Positions 13,589-13,838 of a stretch of DNA of 13,838 nucleotides are shown in pieces; positions within the stretch are counted from its first letter, which is position 1; every line of letters starts with the position of its first letter. The stretch comes from Anaerolineae bacterium (GTDB lineage: Bacteria > Chloroflexota > Anaerolineae > JACIWR01). The notes under the pieces are model-generated. The model saw nothing but the letters and a program-made list of their open reading frames with translations, had not been told where the DNA came from and did no database searches. The stretch lies in assembly GCA_021162125.1 (NCBI GenBank), contig JAGGZG010000250.1, positions 1 through 13,838 of the forward strand, given 5' to 3'. Made by a program: the position numbers and the translations under genes.

Positions 13589-13838
13589 GCAGGCGGTCTC
13601 CCCCAATCCTTGTCCTCCTCGCACGCTCTCCGACCCGGCGGCGAAAGCCACTTTCCTGTTTCCTTCCTCATTCCCGTTGCATCAGGGCCACAGCGTGAAC
13701 GGGTGTGTTCTGGTAACTGCTCAGGCTACTTCTGTAGCGATTGAAATCGCCTCTAGAGGGCTTGCAGCCGAGCGTCCACCTGCGTGGACGCGCCTGTCCA
13801 CGCAGGTGGACAGCCAGCTTTAGCTCAATGGCACTAAC
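13589..13838. other. Non-coding tail with no gene seen
   Basis: The 250 bases after the permease fusion contain no supported gene; the 85-residue ORF across them has no recognisable features. There is no convincing terminator. A weak inverted pair CCCGTT (13673-13678) and AACGGG (13698-13703) is the only structure before the palindromic element at 13737. Confidence 0.6.
13737..13811. repeat. Palindromic intergenic element
   Basis: GCGATTGAAATCGC at 13737-13750 is a small palindrome. It is followed by a perfect 16-bp inverted repeat: GTCCACCTGCGTGGAC at 13774-13789 and GTCCACGCAGGTGGAC at 13796-13811, loop GCGCCT. Each 16-mer arm is itself a 6-bp inverted repeat (GTCCAC / GTGGAC), so the DNA can fold as one long hairpin or two short ones. 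The pairing of a GCGATTGAAATCGC-type motif with a GTCC-N-GGAC hairpin resembles dispersed intergenic repeats I recall from Chloroflexota and cyanobacteria. The element may continue to about 13825 or beyond the window. Confidence 0.75.

Noticed and set aside
13594..13606. GGTCTCCCCCAA after the permease gene as another RAYT-type repeat
   Set aside because: Only about eight bases match one arm, with no partner arm; chance similarity in GC-rich sequence.
13812..13838. TTTAGCTCAATGGCACTAAC at the right edge resembles the start of a tRNA (D-arm TTAGCTCA..GG)
   Set aside because: The expected partner of GCTC (GAGC) is absent and the window ends before any anticodon arm; it is more likely the tail of the palindromic element.

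Overview
The window is high-GC bacterial DNA that best fits a Chloroflexota genome of the Anaerolineae/Ardenticatenia/Caldilineae kind. That placement is an inference from three things: a secreted repeat protein ending in a YLPLVMRN-type tail, dense palindromic intergenic repeats, and a permease/M28 fusion. No rRNA, tRNA or other phylogenetic marker is present to prove it.

Layout: (1) 1-82 holds a truncated copy of a palindromic repeat, then a strong RBS. (2) 83-4330 encodes a 1415-residue secreted protein with 14 FG-GAP blades, a fibronectin-III-like region, a PKD domain and a short conserved-looking C-terminal tail. (3) 4331-5648 is a repeat island: two near-identical hairpin elements with 22-bp tandem tails, an intact Y1/HUH transposase gene of the REP-associated (RAYT) type at 4738-5277, then an exact 80-bp tandem array of a related hairpin. 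(4) 5649-9224 is a tight three-gene unit: a cytoplasmic GH2 beta-mannosidase-like enzyme and two GNAT acetyltransferases, with a 4-nt gap and then a 4-nt overlap. (5) 9225-9541 is non-coding: a branched cluster of hairpins flanked by an imperfect 19-bp direct repeat, followed by a good sigma70-type promoter. (6) 9581-13588 encodes a 1335-residue fusion: N-terminal TPR-like region, a complete OppB/DppB-type permease, a complete OppC/DppC-type permease, a thirteenth membrane helix, and an outside-facing M28/PA-like peptidase domain that has lost most of its metal and catalytic residues. (7) 13589-13838 is non-coding and ends with another palindromic element.

How the parts relate: the RAYT and the surrounding palindromes look like one system, a transposase with the repeats it mobilises. 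The same repeat lies on both sides of the FG-GAP gene and directly upstream of the GH2 operon. The GH2 enzyme would act on small mannosides already in the cytoplasm. The permease fusion would need separately encoded ABC ATPases (none here). Its pseudo-peptidase domain could be a tethered peptide-binding or docking module. The most unusual items are the single-chain TPR-permease-permease-pseudo-M28 protein and the RAYT with two subtypes of flanking hairpin.
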